23,731 nt of DNA from Flavobacterium psychrophilum (GCA_943325515.2 CALPPS020000035.1:1-23731); one strand, 5' to 3'; positions 13,559 to 23,612 are shown, counted from the stretch's first letter. Made by a program: numbers and translations. Notes: generated by a model from the sequence alone, not told the origin.

Positions 13559-14671
13559 CTATTTTATCTTTTTCTTTCTATTCGTTTCGTAATCTTCAAA
13601 AATCATTTCGCCCAATCCTTTTAACCCAGTATAAAATGCTTTTCCTTGATTGGCTTCTGTAAATCGGTTTACGAATTTTTGCAAATACGGATCATTGGCA
13701 ATCATAAAAGTTGTAATAGGTATGTGTAACTTTCGGGCTTGTGCCGCTTGATTGTAGCATTGTTCTACAATATACTCGTCCAAACCGTTGCTATTCATAT
13801 AATATTCTCCATTTTTTTCACGAACACAACTCGGCTTCCCATCGGTAATCATAAAAATTTGCTTGTTGGTGTTTCGTTTTCTGCGCAACATATCCATTGC
13901 CAATTGTAAACCTGCAACGGTATTGGTATGATAAGGGCCAACTTTTAAATAAGGTAAATCTTTTATGGCAATAGGCCATGCGTCATTCCCGAATACTAAA
14001 ATATCGATTGTATCTTTTGGATAACGTGTGGTGATTAATTCTGCCAACGCCATGGCTACTTTTTTGGCTGGAGTAATTCGGTCTTCGCCATATAAAATCA
14101 TGCTGTGGCTAATGTCAATCATCAAAACAGTACTCATTTGAGCCTTGAAACGCGAGTCTTCAACTACCAAATCATTTTCGGTTAGCCTAAATTCATCAAT
14201 GCCATTATTGACTTGAGCATTGCGCAAACTCTCTGTCAATGATATACTTTCTATACTGTCGCCAAAATGGTAATTTCTAAATTCACCAGTTTGTTCGTCG
14301 CCATTTCCAGAATATTTAGTTTTATGATTGCCGCTTCCCGATTTTTTCAGGTTGCCAAAGATTTGATCTAATGCAGCTTGTCGAATGGCTCTTTCGGTCT
14401 TGGCAGTAATTCCAGTTCCCGAAGTTCCATCATCTTTAAGCTCTTCGCGGATGTAACCTTTTTTCTTTAAATCCTCGATAAAATTATCGATAGTATAATT
14501 GGAATCGGTGTATTCTTCGTCTAGTTGTCTTAACCAATCAATAGCTTCATCAAAATCACCCGAAGTATGCGTAATTAATTCTTTGAAAATTTCAAATAAT
14601 TTATCAAAAGGCGATTGGAACGGCGCTTCGTATTTTTTGAATAAAAATCCTTTTTTCATGTTCTTTTCCAT
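13559..14671 (-). CDS. VWA-domain protein, partner of the MoxR ATPase
   Basis: This 370-aa protein has a helical N-terminal region (residues 1-170) and a C-terminal von Willebrand A domain. The MIDAS metal site is visible as IDISHS (Asp186, Ser188, Ser190) with a later TDGKPS (Asp277) and Thr249-251 region. A Gly/Ser/Asn-rich linker at about 108-128 separates the parts. VWA proteins paired with MoxR ATPases act as metal-dependent adaptors, as in ChlD/ChlI and ViaA/RavA. The gene precedes moxR on the same strand, with the heptad array between them. Met5 is a possible alternative start. No signal peptide is present. Confidence 0.88.
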   Translation of the reverse strand: MEKNMKKGFLFKKYEAPFQSPFDKLFEIFKELITHTSGDFDEAIDWLRQLDEEYTDSNYTIDNFIEDLKKKGYIREELKDDGTSGTGITAKTERAIRQAALDQIFGNLKKSGSGNHKTKYSGNGDEQTGEFRNYHFGDSIESISLTESLRNAQVNNGIDEFRLTENDLVVEDSRFKAQMSTVLMIDISHSMILYGEDRITPAKKVAMALAELITTRYPKDTIDILVFGNDAWPIAIKDLPYLKVGPYHTNTVAGLQLAMDMLRRKRNTNKQIFMITDGKPSCVREKNGEYYMNSNGLDEYIVEQCYNQAAQARKLHIPITTFMIANDPYLQKFVNRFTEANQGKAFYTGLKGLGEMIFEDYETNRKKKIK

Positions 14672-14730
14672 AGTCTATAAAAATACTATATAAACTTTAG
14701 ATAGGGTATAGAACTAATATTAATTTTTAG

Positions 14731-15252
14731 TTAAAGTAAATAGTATTGACCTATAACGGATCGGATAGAAACAAAACCAATACTTTCAAGATGTATTTTA
14801 CTTCTTTTAATCCAAATTAACTCTTTTATTTCATCTTTGGCGAAAATATCAATAGTTGAAGTTTCTAATTGGCACTCATATATAATATCCATGGTTCTGT
14901 AGGCCACATTTTTATAAAGATAATTATTGGGTGCCGTCGTGATGTATTTCAAATCCGAAGGAAGAATTGCAAGTCCTATTTCTTCATTTATTTCACGACA
15001 AGCGGCCTGTTCAGCAGTTTCACCAGGATCAATAAATCCACCAGGTAAATCCAGTTTTCCTTTATCGGGGTCTACATTTCTAACGGTGAATAGTAATTTG
15101 TCCTCAAACGTGAATACTATTGCAACAGCAGCTGCAATATTGTGATATAATACAAAATCACAAGCATGGCAGTTAAATTTGAAATTATTGGTGTACTCGA
15201 AATTTTGTAAACCACAATTGGGACAAAATTTAAAAAAAGTAGTGCCATCCAT
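14731..15252 (-). CDS. Nudix hydrolase with N-terminal zinc ribbon
   Basis: This 173-aa protein has an N-terminal zinc-ribbon with Cys10, Cys13, Cys28 and Cys31 (FCPNCG and CHACDF). The Nudix box GFIDPGETAEQAACREINEE runs into IGL at about residues 72-94, fitting Gx5Ex7REUxEExGU completely. Such enzymes hydrolyse nucleoside diphosphates linked to another group. The zinc ribbon resembles that of NADH pyrophosphatases, but the protein is shorter and the substrate cannot be set. The guaC stop is 3 bases upstream of this start, so the two form an operon, which hints at a purine-nucleotide link. Confidence 0.88.
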   Translation of the reverse strand: MDGTTFFKFCPNCGLQNFEYTNNFKFNCHACDFVLYHNIAAAVAIVFTFEDKLLFTVRNVDPDKGKLDLPGGFIDPGETAEQAACREINEEIGLAILPSDLKYITTAPNNYLYKNVAYRTMDIIYECQLETSTIDIFAKDEIKELIWIKRSKIHLESIGFVSIRSVIGQYYLL

Positions 15253-15255
15253 GAT

Positions 15256-16299
15256 TTATAGTTTACCGAAAAAAGTATTTTCCTGCTCAGTAACTCTAAT
15301 AAAAGTAGTTCGTTTGGTTAGTTCCTTGAGTTTTGAGGCACCAACATAAGTACACGTACTTCTAATGCCACCAAGAATATCATGAAGCGTCTCAACTACA
15401 TCACCTTTGAAAGGCACTTGCACTGTTTTGCCTTCGCTAGCTCTATATTCGGCTACGCCACCAACGTGTTTTTTCATGGCTGTTTCAGAACTCATACCAT
15501 AAAATTGTTTGAATTTTTCACCATTCACTTCTACGAGTTTTCCTCCACTTTCGGTATGACCTGCGAGCATTCCTCCTAGCATAACAAAATCGGAACCAGC
15601 ACCAAATGCTTTAGCTACATCTCCTGGGATAGCACAACCACCATCGCTGATAATATGTCCTCCTAAACCATGAGCGGCATCAGCACATTCTATAATGGCA
15701 GAAAGTTGTGGGTAACCTACCCCTGTTTTTACTCTAGTGGTACAAACCGAACCGGGACCAATACCTACTTTGACAATATCAGCACCTTCAAGTAATAGCT
15801 CTTCTACCATTTCGCCTGTGACTACATTACCTGCTATGATTACCTTATCGGGAAATTGTTTTCGAGCTTGACGCAGAAACTCCACAAAATGTTCTGAATA
15901 TCCATTGGCCACATCTATACAAATGAATTTCAATTGCGAATTGGTTTCTATTATTTCGACTAATTTTTTAAAATCATTTTTTCCTGTACCTGTGCTAACG
16001 GCTATGTAATCACAAATATTAGCAGGAGCATTTTTGATGAAATCAATCCATTCTTGAAGCGAATAATGTTTATGGATACACGAAAAAAGTTTTTCTTTTG
16101 CCAAGGCTAACGCCATGTCAAAAGTGCCCACCGTATCCATATTGGCAGCCATAATTGGGACACCTTTCCAAACAAGAGAGCTATGTAAAAACTTAAATTC
16201 TCGTTCTAAAGACACTTGTGCCCTACTATTAAGTGTAGAACGTTTTGGTCTAATCATTACATCTTTAAATCCTAATTTAAGGTCGGTTTCAATTCTCAT
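15256..16299 (-). CDS. guaC: GMP reductase
   Basis: This 347-aa TIM-barrel enzyme of the IMPDH/GMPR family converts GMP to IMP with NADPH, releasing ammonia in purine salvage. The catalytic loop [20 protein letters not shown] places the nucleophile at Cys186, and the total length equals that of the Escherichia coli enzyme. There is no CBS-domain insertion, which separates it from IMP dehydrogenase. N-terminal [13 protein letters not shown] and the [16 protein letters not shown] segment are also diagnostic. TACATTTG on the minus strand (16322-16329) is a probable -7 element, giving a leader of about 16 bases. Confidence 0.95.
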   Translation of the reverse strand: MRIETDLKLGFKDVMIRPKRSTLNSRAQVSLEREFKFLHSSLVWKGVPIMAANMDTVGTFDMALALAKEKLFSCIHKHYSLQEWIDFIKNAPANICDYIAVSTGTGKNDFKKLVEIIETNSQLKFICIDVANGYSEHFVEFLRQARKQFPDKVIIAGNVVTGEMVEELLLEGADIVKVGIGPGSVCTTRVKTGVGYPQLSAIIECADAAHGLGGHIISDGGCAIPGDVAKAFGAGSDFVMLGGMLAGHTESGGKLVEVNGEKFKQFYGMSSETAMKKHVGGVAEYRASEGKTVQVPFKGDVVETLHDILGGIRSTCTYVGASKLKELTKRTTFIRVTEQENTFFGKL

Positions 16300-16321
16300 A
16301 ATTTGATGATTTCATTATCTT

Positions 16322-16329
16322 CAAATGTA
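16322..16329 (-). promoter_or_regulatory. -7 element of guaC
   Basis: TACATTTG on the minus strand fits TAnnTTTG and lies 23 bases before the guaC start. No good -33 TTTG was found at the expected distance. Confidence 0.5.
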
Positions 16330-16446
16330 TTACATTCCTCAAAAAAGAACTTTATAAAAAGTAATTTACTCCATAAAATTTATCAACAATTGTTAGCAAT
16401 AGATTACTTGATAAATTAGTAGCTTTACCATCTTAAAAACAAATTT

Positions 16447-17019
16447 ATGTCCTCTGATTATATTGTAGACGAAGTGTATCAAGATGTTTTCTTTATGGAA
16501 GCTGATATCAAGTTTAAAGAATTCGAAAACTGCACCTTTCACTTTTGTGACTTTACCGATTGCACGTTTCAAACGGTCACTTTTATAGATTGCAACTTCT
16601 TTGATTGTAATTTTAAAGAAACTAAAATTAATTATGTTTCCCTTCGTGGCGTTTGGTTTACCAAATGTAATTTTACCGCAGTTAATTTTGCAATGACCGA
16701 CCAAGTGATTTTTGAGTTTCACTTTAAAGATTGTTTGCTTGATTACGCCAAATTCTATGCTTTAAAGATGAAAAAAATGCAATTTATCAATTGTAGTATG
16801 ATTGCCGTAGATTTTATGGCAAGCGATTTAACAGAAGTATTGTTTGATAATTGCAACCTAAGAAGAGCTGTTTTTATTGATACTATTGCTAACAAAGCTG
16901 ATTTTTCTACTAGTTATGATTATACCATTGACCCAGAAAAGAATAAATTAAAGAAGGCTATTTTCTCAACGGATGGTTTGAAAGGGTTATTGGAAAAATA
17001 CAATATCATTGTAAAATAA
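16447..17019 (+). CDS. Pentapeptide-repeat protein
   Basis: This 190-aa protein is built from a five-residue periodicity with Phe, Leu or Met at the centre and Cys, Asn or Asp near it. Examples are FENCTFHFCDFTDCTFQTV and IDCNFFDCNF in the first half and LFDNCNLRRAVF in the second. This repeat folds into a right-handed quadrilateral beta-helix. In the Qnr/MfpA group the helix mimics DNA and protects gyrase, but many chromosomal members have no known role. A cysteine-rich version such as this is common in Bacteroidota. It is transcribed away from guaC and converges on glyA across a shared terminator. Confidence 0.85.
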   Translation: MSSDYIVDEVYQDVFFMEADIKFKEFENCTFHFCDFTDCTFQTVTFIDCNFFDCNFKETKINYVSLRGVWFTKCNFTAVNFAMTDQVIFEFHFKDCLLDYAKFYALKMKKMQFINCSMIAVDFMASDLTEVLFDNCNLRRAVFIDTIANKADFSTSYDYTIDPEKNKLKKAIFSTDGLKGLLEKYNIIVK

Positions 17020-17020
17020 A

Positions 17021-17055
17021 AAACCTTCAAAAGTTAACTTCTGAAGGTTTCTATG
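17021..17055. terminator. Bidirectional terminator between the pentapeptide gene and glyA
   Basis: AAACCTTCA (17021-17029) pairs with TGAAGGTTT (17042-17050), and an inner AAGTT/AACTT extends the stem. An A-rich tract before the stem and T-rich sequence after it let it serve both convergent genes. Confidence 0.7.
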
Positions 17056-17073
17056 TTTTAAAAGTTGAATGAT

Positions 17074-18348
17074 TTAGAAAACAAAAATCGGTCTATCGCT
17101 CATCATTTCGTTAACTTCATCAGCTACTTCTTCGATAATCGCTTCATTAGTATGGTTCATTAGAACTCTATCAATTAATTCCACAATAGTTTCCATATCT
17201 TCTTCTACCAAACCTCGTGTTGTAATAGCAGGCGTTCCAATTCGTATTCCCGAAGTTACAAATGGTGATTTATCATCAAAAGGCACCATGTTTTTATTAA
17301 CCGTAATTTCAGCCTTTACCAGTGCATTTTCTGCCTCTTTTCCTGTGATATTTTTATTTCTTAAATCAATCAACATCATGTGATTGTCTGTTCCTCCAGA
17401 AATTAAATTATAACCTCTTTTCATAAAGGCAGCAGCCATGGCTTTTGCATTTTTTTGTACTTGCATAGAATAATGAAAAAACTCATCGGTCAATGCTTCT
17501 CCAAACGCGACGGCTTTTGCGGCAATAATGTGCATTAACGGTCCACCTTGATTTCCTGGAAAAACTGCTAAGTCTAATAAAGACGACATCATTCTGATTT
17601 CGCCTTTTGGCGTGGTTAATCCCCAAGGATTTTCAAAATCTTTCCCCATCATGATTAATCCACCACGAGGTCCTCGCAATGTTTTATGAGTTGTAGTAGT
17701 AACAATATGACAATGCGGAATCGGGTCATTTAGTAATCCTTTAGCTATTAAACCTGAAGGATGCGAAATATCGGCTAATAAAAGTGCTCCAACACTGTCG
17801 GCAATCACTCTAAATCTTTCAAAATCCATATCACGACAATAAGCCGAAGCACCAGCAATAATCATTTTTGGCATTTCACGTGTTGCAATTTCTTGAATTT
17901 TGTCATAATCAAAGCGACCCGTTGCTGCTTCTACACCATAAAAAGAGGGTGTATATAATTTACCCGAAAAGTTAACCGGCGAACCATGTGTTAAATGACC
18001 ACCATGAGATAGGTCAAAACCAAGTATTTTATCACCCGGTTGTAAACATGCTGAAAAAACAGCAGTATTCGCTTGTGAACCTGAATGCGGTTGTACGTTA
18101 GCATATTCAGCGCCGAATAAGGCTTTTGCTCTATCAATTGCAATTTGTTCTACAATATCGACTACTTCACAACCACCGTAATATCTTTTGCCAGGATAGC
18201 CTTCAGCATACTTATTTGTTAAAACGGAACCTGCCGCTTCCATAACCTGATCACTTGCAAAGTTCTCAGAAGCAATAAGTTCTATACCATGAATTTGTCT
18301 GTCTTGTTCCTCAAGAATAAGGTCAAAAATTTGTTCGTCGCGTTGCAT
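17074..18348 (-). CDS. glyA: Serine hydroxymethyltransferase
   Basis: This 424-aa PLP enzyme interconverts serine and glycine while loading one-carbon units on tetrahydrofolate. The cofactor-binding lysine is Lys222 in [14 protein letters not shown], and the PLP-ring Asp is Asp193 in [11 protein letters not shown]. The N-terminal [20 protein letters not shown] and [15 protein letters not shown] blocks are diagnostic. The start ATG at 18346-18348 fits a -7 element TAATTTTG on the minus strand (18375-18382), giving a leader of about 20 bases. It is divergent from fahA and near gcvT, another one-carbon enzyme. Confidence 0.97.
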   Translation of the reverse strand: MQRDEQIFDLILEEQDRQIHGIELIASENFASDQVMEAAGSVLTNKYAEGYPGKRYYGGCEVVDIVEQIAIDRAKALFGAEYANVQPHSGSQANTAVFSACLQPGDKILGFDLSHGGHLTHGSPVNFSGKLYTPSFYGVEAATGRFDYDKIQEIATREMPKMIIAGASAYCRDMDFERFRVIADSVGALLLADISHPSGLIAKGLLNDPIPHCHIVTTTTHKTLRGPRGGLIMMGKDFENPWGLTTPKGEIRMMSSLLDLAVFPGNQGGPLMHIIAAKAVAFGEALTDEFFHYSMQVQKNAKAMAAAFMKRGYNLISGGTDNHMMLIDLRNKNITGKEAENALVKAEITVNKNMVPFDDKSPFVTSGIRIGTPAITTRGLVEEDMETIVELIDRVLMNHTNEAIIEEVADEVNEMMSDRPIFVF

Positions 18349-18374
18349 TTCAAAATATTTCGTTAAATAAAGCT

Positions 18375-18382
18375 CAAAATTA
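18375..18382 (-). promoter_or_regulatory. -7 element of glyA
   Basis: TAATTTTG on the minus strand fits TAnnTTTG, 26 bases from the glyA start. It sits 10 bases from the -33 element of the divergent fahA promoter. Confidence 0.5.
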
Positions 18383-18391
18383 CAAAAATGG

Positions 18392-18422
18392 TTTGGTAAA
18401 TTAATAGTTAATGATATATTTG
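18392..18422 (+). promoter_or_regulatory. Promoter of fahA
   Basis: TTTG (18392-18395), a spacer of 19 bases, and TATATTTG (18415-18422) match the Bacteroidota consensus. The start of transcription, near 18429, lies after an upstream ATG at 18411, so that ATG cannot be the start codon. Confidence 0.7.
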
Positions 18423-18458
18423 ATTACTATTTTTTCAACAATTAATCTTAATAACATC

Positions 18459-19742
18459 ATGCCTAATTCCACCAATAATCCTATTCGAAAATCATGGCTT
18501 ACTGTCCTTGAAAACAGTGACTTTCCTATTCAAAACATTCCTTTTGGCGTTTTTTTAACCAAAGAAGATGTTATCACAATTGGGACAAGAATTGGTGATT
18601 ACGCAATTGATTTAGGAGCTTTACAGCAGTTGAATTATTTTGAAGGAATTGAATTGACTGATGATATGTTTATGCAAGACACTTTGAATGACTTTATTTC
18701 AGACGGAAAGAAAACATGGCGATCAGTAAGAAATCGTATCAGTGATATTTTTGATAGTAACAATCCTAAACTAAGAGACAATAAAGAACATTGTGATATT
18801 GTAATCTTTAAAATAGAAGATGTTGAAATGCAACTACCTGTTTTAATTGGTGATTATACCGATTTTTATTCAAGTAAAGAACACGCAACCAACGTTGGTA
18901 AAATGTTCCGCGACCCCGAAAATGCACTATTACCGAATTGGCTTCATATACCAGTAGGCTATCATGGCAGAAGTTCAACTATCATTCCATCAGGAATTCC
19001 TATTCATAGACCAATGGGACAAACATTGCCAAATGGAGAAACAAGTCCTGTATTTGGCCCTTCACGCCTTATAGATTTTGAATTGGAAACTGCTTTTATT
19101 ACTACTGATGCTAACGTAATGGGGGAAAACATTCCTATCAATGAAGCAGAAGACTATATTTTTGGAATGGTTTTGTTAAATGACTGGAGTGCTCGAGATA
19201 TTCAAAAATGGGAATATGTGCCACTTGGTCCTTTCTTAGCCAAAAACTTTGCCTCTTCTATCTCTCCTTGGATAGTTACTATGGATGCATTAGAACCGTT
19301 CCGCTGCAAAGGACCCAGTCAAGAACCGATGCCTCTTCCCTACTTGCAACAAAAAGGAAAACATACTTTTGATATTACTTTAGAAGTTTATATTGAACCC
19401 GAAAATGTGGAAGCTTCCTTAGTTACTAAATCTAACTTTAAATATATGTATTGGTCAATGTCACAACAATTGGCTCATCATACTTCTAATGGATGTCGTA
19501 TAAATTCAGGCGACATGATGGGTTCTGGAACTATATCGGGACCAACAGAAGATAGTTATGGCTCCATGCTAGAATTGACTTGGGGAGGAAAAAATCCAAT
19601 AAAAATGAAAGATGGTTCCGAACGCAAATTCATTAATGATAACGACACTGTGACCATGAAAGGTTATTGTCAAAATAGTTCTGTTCGTATTGGTTTTGGC
19701 GAAGTTGTTACGAAACTATTACCACCTTTTGTTAGAAAATAA
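18459..19742 (+). CDS. fahA: Fumarylacetoacetase
   Basis: This 427-aa enzyme cleaves fumarylacetoacetate to fumarate and acetoacetate, the last step of tyrosine degradation. It has the N-terminal SH3-like domain and the FAH catalytic fold. YTDFYSSKEHATNVG holds the metal Asp and catalytic His, and LLNDWSARDIQKWEYVPLGP and the NSGDMMGSGTISGP loop complete the active site. The start at 18459 (MPNSTNNPIRKSW) is chosen over 18411. The first 16 residues of the longer frame have no family counterpart and overlap the promoter. The gene is followed 29 bases later by gcvT. Confidence 0.95.
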   Translation: MPNSTNNPIRKSWLTVLENSDFPIQNIPFGVFLTKEDVITIGTRIGDYAIDLGALQQLNYFEGIELTDDMFMQDTLNDFISDGKKTWRSVRNRISDIFDSNNPKLRDNKEHCDIVIFKIEDVEMQLPVLIGDYTDFYSSKEHATNVGKMFRDPENALLPNWLHIPVGYHGRSSTIIPSGIPIHRPMGQTLPNGETSPVFGPSRLIDFELETAFITTDANVMGENIPINEAEDYIFGMVLLNDWSARDIQKWEYVPLGPFLAKNFASSISPWIVTMDALEPFRCKGPSQEPMPLPYLQQKGKHTFDITLEVYIEPENVEASLVTKSNFKYMYWSMSQQLAHHTSNGCRINSGDMMGSGTISGPTEDSYGSMLELTWGGKNPIKMKDGSERKFINDNDTVTMKGYCQNSSVRIGFGEVVTKLLPPFVRK

Positions 19743-19771
19743 AATCAAACTAATATCATATACTATTTAAA

Positions 19772-20854
19772 ATGAAAAATACTGCTTTAACGCACATTCA
19801 TGAAAGTTTAGGTGCCAAAATGGTTCCATTTGCTGGCTATAACATGCCTGTTCAGTATGAAGGTGTGAATGCCGAACATGAAATCGTTAGAACTGGTGTG
19901 GGTGTTTTTGATGTATCGCACATGGGTGAGTTTTTACTTTCGGGTGAAAATGCCTTAGCATTAATCCAAAAAGTCACTTCCAATGATGCTTCGGTATTAG
20001 AAATTGGAGGAGCTCAATATTCTTGTCTGCCAAATAATGATGGCGGAATTGTGGACGATTTAATTGTTTACAGAATGAAAGAAGCAGAATATCTATTGGT
20101 AGTTAACGCTTCTAATATTGACAAAGACTGGAATTGGATCTCGTCTCACAACGATTTGGGCGTTGACATGAAAAACATATCAGAAGAGTACTCCTTACTT
20201 GCCATTCAAGGTCCAAAAGCGGTACAAGCCATGCAATCCTTGACATCCATAGATTTATCAGCTATCAAATATTATCATTTTGAAGTTGGGACTTTTGCAG
20301 GAATTGATGATGTAATTATTTCAGCTACTGGTTATACTGGTTCAGGTGGATTTGAAATTTATTGTAAAAATTCAGATGCTGAACAAGTTTGGCATAAAGT
20401 GTTTGAAGCAGGAAAACCGTTTGGCATTAAACCCATTGGTCTTGCAGCTCGTGATACGTTGCGTTTGGAAATGGGTTACTGTTTGTATGGCAATGATATT
20501 AACGATTCTACTTCACCTATCGAAGCTGGATTGGGTTGGATAACCAAATTCAACAAAGAGTTCACCAATTCAGAAAATTTGAAAAAACAAAAAGAAGCTG
20601 GTGTTTCAAGAAAGTTAGTTGGCTTTGAATTAGTTGAAAGAGGCATTCCACGTCATGATTATGAAATTGTAGATGCTGATGGCAACAACATTGGGATTGT
20701 AACTTCGGGAACTATGGCGCCAACATTGGGTAAAGGAATTGGAATGGGATATGTAAAAACTCAATTCTCAGCCGTTGATAGCGAAATTTTTATCCAAATC
20801 AGAAATAATAAAGTAGCCGCAAAAGTGGTCAAATTGCCTTTTTATAAAAAATAG
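19772..20854 (+). CDS. gcvT: Aminomethyltransferase (glycine cleavage T protein)
   Basis: This 360-aa enzyme transfers the aminomethyl carbon from the lipoyl H protein to tetrahydrofolate, releasing ammonia. N-terminal [31 protein letters not shown], and the folate-binding [13 protein letters not shown] with [18 protein letters not shown] are typical. The C-terminal [19 protein letters not shown] closes the T-protein domain. It lies 29 bases after fahA, so it may be cotranscribed with it. The P and H genes are not in the window. Proximity to glyA makes metabolic sense, because both enzymes use glycine and folate. Confidence 0.96.
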   Translation: MKNTALTHIHESLGAKMVPFAGYNMPVQYEGVNAEHEIVRTGVGVFDVSHMGEFLLSGENALALIQKVTSNDASVLEIGGAQYSCLPNNDGGIVDDLIVYRMKEAEYLLVVNASNIDKDWNWISSHNDLGVDMKNISEEYSLLAIQGPKAVQAMQSLTSIDLSAIKYYHFEVGTFAGIDDVIISATGYTGSGGFEIYCKNSDAEQVWHKVFEAGKPFGIKPIGLAARDTLRLEMGYCLYGNDINDSTSPIEAGLGWITKFNKEFTNSENLKKQKEAGVSRKLVGFELVERGIPRHDYEIVDADGNNIGIVTSGTMAPTLGKGIGMGYVKTQFSAVDSEIFIQIRNNKVAAKVVKLPFYKK

Positions 20855-20933
20855 ATTTTAAAAGTCAATGGCAAAAACATATTTTTGCAACTGAAAATTT
20901 AAGAATAACAAATTAAGATTTTAGAATAAGGAA

Positions 20934-21644
20934 ATGGGAAGAGCATTTGAATTTAGAAAAGGTAGAAAGATGAAACGTTGGTCAGCCATGGCCAAAGCGT
21001 TTACACGTATCGGAAAAGATATCGTAATGGCAGTGAAAGAAGGCGGACCAAACCCTGAGGCCAACTCTCGTTTAAGAGCAGTAATGCAAAATGCAAAATC
21101 GGCTAATATGCCGAAAGAAAACGTAGAACGTGCCATTAAAAAAGCTACCGATAAAGATACTGCCAACTACAAAGAACAACTTTTTGAAGGATATGCACCT
21201 CACGGAATTGCACTTTTAATTGAAACTGCTACCGACAATAATAATAGAACTGTTGCGAATATTAGAAGTTATTTTAACAAATGTAACGGAACTTTGGGAA
21301 CTCAGGGTTCGGTAGAATTTATGTTTGACCACACTTGTAATTTTAGAATTCCTAATAACAATGTAGATATTGAAGAAATGGAATTAGAATTTATCGATTT
21401 TGGTGCCGAAGAAATTTTTGCCGATGAAGATGGAATTTTAATTTATGCTCCTTTTGGAAGTTTTGGTGCTATTCAAAAAGAATTGGAAAGTCGTGGCATT
21501 GAAATCTTATCCTCAGGATTTGAAAGAATACCACAAATTACTAAAAAGTTAACCGAAGCAGAAATGGCTGACGTAGAAAAACTAATAGACAAAATTGAAG
21601 AAGATGATGACGTAATGAACGTCTATCATACCATGGAAGAGTAG
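20934..21644 (+). CDS. YebC/PmpR-family protein
   Basis: This 236-aa protein has the three-domain YebC fold. The hallmark N-terminus is MGRAFEFRKGRKMKRWSAM followed by RIGKDIVMAVKEGGPNPEAN and RAIKKATDK. The middle domain has FEGYAPHGIALLIETATDNN and the C-terminal half has acidic helices. The family has been described both as DNA-binding regulators and as factors that relieve ribosome stalling, for example at proline runs, so the job here is left open. It is on the same strand as gcvT with 79 bases between, and it has its own terminator. Confidence 0.93.
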   Translation: MGRAFEFRKGRKMKRWSAMAKAFTRIGKDIVMAVKEGGPNPEANSRLRAVMQNAKSANMPKENVERAIKKATDKDTANYKEQLFEGYAPHGIALLIETATDNNNRTVANIRSYFNKCNGTLGTQGSVEFMFDHTCNFRIPNNNVDIEEMELEFIDFGAEEIFADEDGILIYAPFGSFGAIQKELESRGIEILSSGFERIPQITKKLTEAEMADVEKLIDKIEEDDDVMNVYHTMEE

Positions 21645-21669
21645 AATACACTTTTTTGTATTAAAACAT

Positions 21670-21699
21670 TAAAATCTCCGAGTAATTTGGAGATTTTTT
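21670..21699 (+). terminator. Terminator after the yebC-family gene
   Basis: AAAATCTCC (21671-21679) pairs with GGAGATTTT (21689-21697) around GAGTAATTT, and the T-run TTTTTT follows. Confidence 0.8.
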
Positions 21700-21744
21700 G
21701 TTTTATTTAGGAACTGTTGCTCCATTAAATTGCTTGATAAACTA

Positions 21745-21752
21745 TATTTTTG
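21745..21752 (+). promoter_or_regulatory. -7 element of the ABC exporter gene
   Basis: TATTTTTG fits TAnnTTTG, 13 bases before the ATG at 21766. Transcription would start near 21759, which excludes an upstream ATG at 21730 as the start codon. Confidence 0.5.
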
Positions 21753-21765
21753 TAAAAAAAATAAA

Positions 21766-23553
21766 ATGGCTAGATTTAAAGAAAACGACTTACCAAAAGC
21801 AAAACTAAACGCAAGTACACTAAGCAAAGCCATTTTAATATTTAAATATGCAAATAGTCACAAATGGAAATTCTATTTGGGTTTAGTTTTTCTTTTATTT
21901 ACTGGTGCAACGGCATTAGCATTTCCAAAATTATTAGGAATGCTAGTTGATTGTGTAACTAATAAAGATCTAAACAAAGCCAAAAATATTGCGCTAGGTT
22001 TGATGGGGATTTTACTTTTGCAATCCTTCTTTTCTTTTTTCAGATTGTCATTATTCATTAATTTTACAGAAAACACCTTAGCCAATATCCGATTGGCTTT
22101 ATACAGCAATCTCATCAAACTTCCGATGAGATTTTTTGCACAAAAACGTGTGGGCGAATTGAACAGTCGAATTAGTTCTGATATTACTCAAATTCAAGAT
22201 ACTTTAACTACTACAATTGCTGAGTTTTTACGTCAGTTTATTTTAATTATAGGTGGCGTCATTTTTTTGGCCACCATTAGTCTAAAACTAACTTTAATGA
22301 TGCTTTGCATTGTTCCTGTTGTGGCGGTAGCTGCAGTTATTTTTGGCAGATTTATTCGTAAGTTTTCTAAAAATGTGCAAGACCAAGTGGCCGAAAGCCA
22401 AGTTATTGTTGAAGAAACATTGCAAGGAATTAGTAATGTAAAAGCTTTTGCCAACGAATGGTATGAAATTGCACGCTACAAAGGTAAAATTTCGGACGTG
22501 GTAAAATTAGCCATCAAAGGTGGGAAATACCGCGGTTACTTTGCTTCTTTTATTATATTTTGTTTGTTTGGCGCCATTGTGGCCGTAGTTTGGTATGGCG
22601 TAAGTTTGTGTATTAATGGTGAAATTAAAGGCGTTGGTGATTTGATTTCTTTCGTTTTATATTCTACATTTATTGGAGCTTCTTTTGGTGGTATAGCCGA
22701 GTTATATGCTCAAATTCAAAAAGCAGTTGGCGCAACCGAACGCGTTTTTGAATTGTTAGAAGAAATTCCCGAAAAAATTAATGCCTCTCAAAATCATTCA
22801 ACAGAAAAAATTAAAGGAAATATAACCTTTAAAAATGTACAATTTAGTTACCCTTCACGACCAGAAATCCAGGTATTGAAAGAGGTTAATTTTACTGCAA
22901 ATTTTGGACAAAAAATCGCTATTGTAGGACCAAGTGGTGCTGGAAAATCAACTATATCGGCACTACTACTCCGTTTTTATGATATTGACAATGGACAAAT
23001 TTTAATAGATGACAAGAATATTTATGATTATGATTTAGAAAATCTTCGTGGGAATATGAGTATTGTTCCACAAGATGTACTATTGTTTGGCGGAACAATT
23101 CGCGAAAATATTGCTTATGGAAAACCAAATGCATCTGAGGAAGAAATCTTAAAAGCAGCCAAACAAGCCAATGCTTTAGATTTCGTTAATGGATTTCCTG
23201 AAAAATTCGAAACTTTGGTAGGAGAACGCGGCATAAAACTTTCTGGTGGTCAACGCCAACGTATCGCTATTGCTAGAGCATTATTAAAAAATCCTAGTAT
23301 CCTAATTTTAGATGAAGCCACTTCTTCATTAGATAGCGAAAGCGAAAAATTGGTACAAGAAGCTCTAGAAACTTTAATGGAAGGAAGAACAAGTATTATT
23401 ATTGCCCATCGTTTAGCAACAATTAGAAAAGCCGATACCATATTAGTATTAAATGAAGGAATGATCACTGAACAAGGAACTCATAAAGAATTATTAGCCT
23501 TAGATAATGGTATGTATAAGAACTTAAGTAATTTGCAATTTTCTGGAAATTAA
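21766..23553 (+). CDS. ABC exporter, fused membrane and ATPase domains
   Basis: This 595-aa half-transporter has an ABC-exporter membrane domain of about six helices (residues about 35-310) followed by a nucleotide-binding domain. Walker A GPSGAGKST starts near residue 388, the signature KLSGGQRQRIA near 490, Walker B with DEATSSLD near 516, and the H-loop IAHRL follows. It works as a dimer in the inner membrane. The N-terminal domain resembles the MsbA/TAP group, but the substrate (lipid, peptide or drug) cannot be set. The start at 21766 (MARFKENDLPKAKLN) is chosen because a -7 element lies just upstream. It follows a terminator, so it is an independent unit. Confidence 0.93.
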   Translation: MARFKENDLPKAKLNASTLSKAILIFKYANSHKWKFYLGLVFLLFTGATALAFPKLLGMLVDCVTNKDLNKAKNIALGLMGILLLQSFFSFFRLSLFINFTENTLANIRLALYSNLIKLPMRFFAQKRVGELNSRISSDITQIQDTLTTTIAEFLRQFILIIGGVIFLATISLKLTLMMLCIVPVVAVAAVIFGRFIRKFSKNVQDQVAESQVIVEETLQGISNVKAFANEWYEIARYKGKISDVVKLAIKGGKYRGYFASFIIFCLFGAIVAVVWYGVSLCINGEIKGVGDLISFVLYSTFIGASFGGIAELYAQIQKAVGATERVFELLEEIPEKINASQNHSTEKIKGNITFKNVQFSYPSRPEIQVLKEVNFTANFGQKIAIVGPSGAGKSTISALLLRFYDIDNGQILIDDKNIYDYDLENLRGNMSIVPQDVLLFGGTIRENIAYGKPNASEEEILKAAKQANALDFVNGFPEKFETLVGERGIKLSGGQRQRIAIARALLKNPSILILDEATSSLDSESEKLVQEALETLMEGRTSIIIAHRLATIRKADTILVLNEGMITEQGTHKELLALDNGMYKNLSNLQFSGN

Positions 23554-23557
23554 ATAT

Positions 23558-23587
23558 AAAAAATGCCAAGTAAACTTGGCATTTTTT
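23558..23587. terminator. Bidirectional terminator between the ABC exporter and the PLP enzyme gene
   Basis: AATGCCAAG (23562-23570) pairs with CTTGGCATT (23575-23583) around TAAA. A-rich sequence before and T-run after let it end transcription from both convergent genes. Confidence 0.85.
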
Positions 23588-23612
23588 ATAACAGTTCGGT
23601 AAAAAACTATTA

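Noticed and set aside
13234..13662. Several overlapping plus-strand frames rich in FSVFGFRFSVLGF-type repeats
   Set aside because: They are translations of the GGTTNNN heptad array, which lacks stops in all three plus frames. The 7-residue period follows from the 7-base unit. They also run antisense into moxR and the VWA gene.
18411..18458. An upstream ATG for fahA
   Set aside because: It lies before the predicted transcription start, and its 16 extra residues do not match the family N-terminus.
21730..21765. An upstream ATG for the ABC exporter
   Set aside because: It is upstream of the -7 element at 21745-21752, so it would not be in the transcript.
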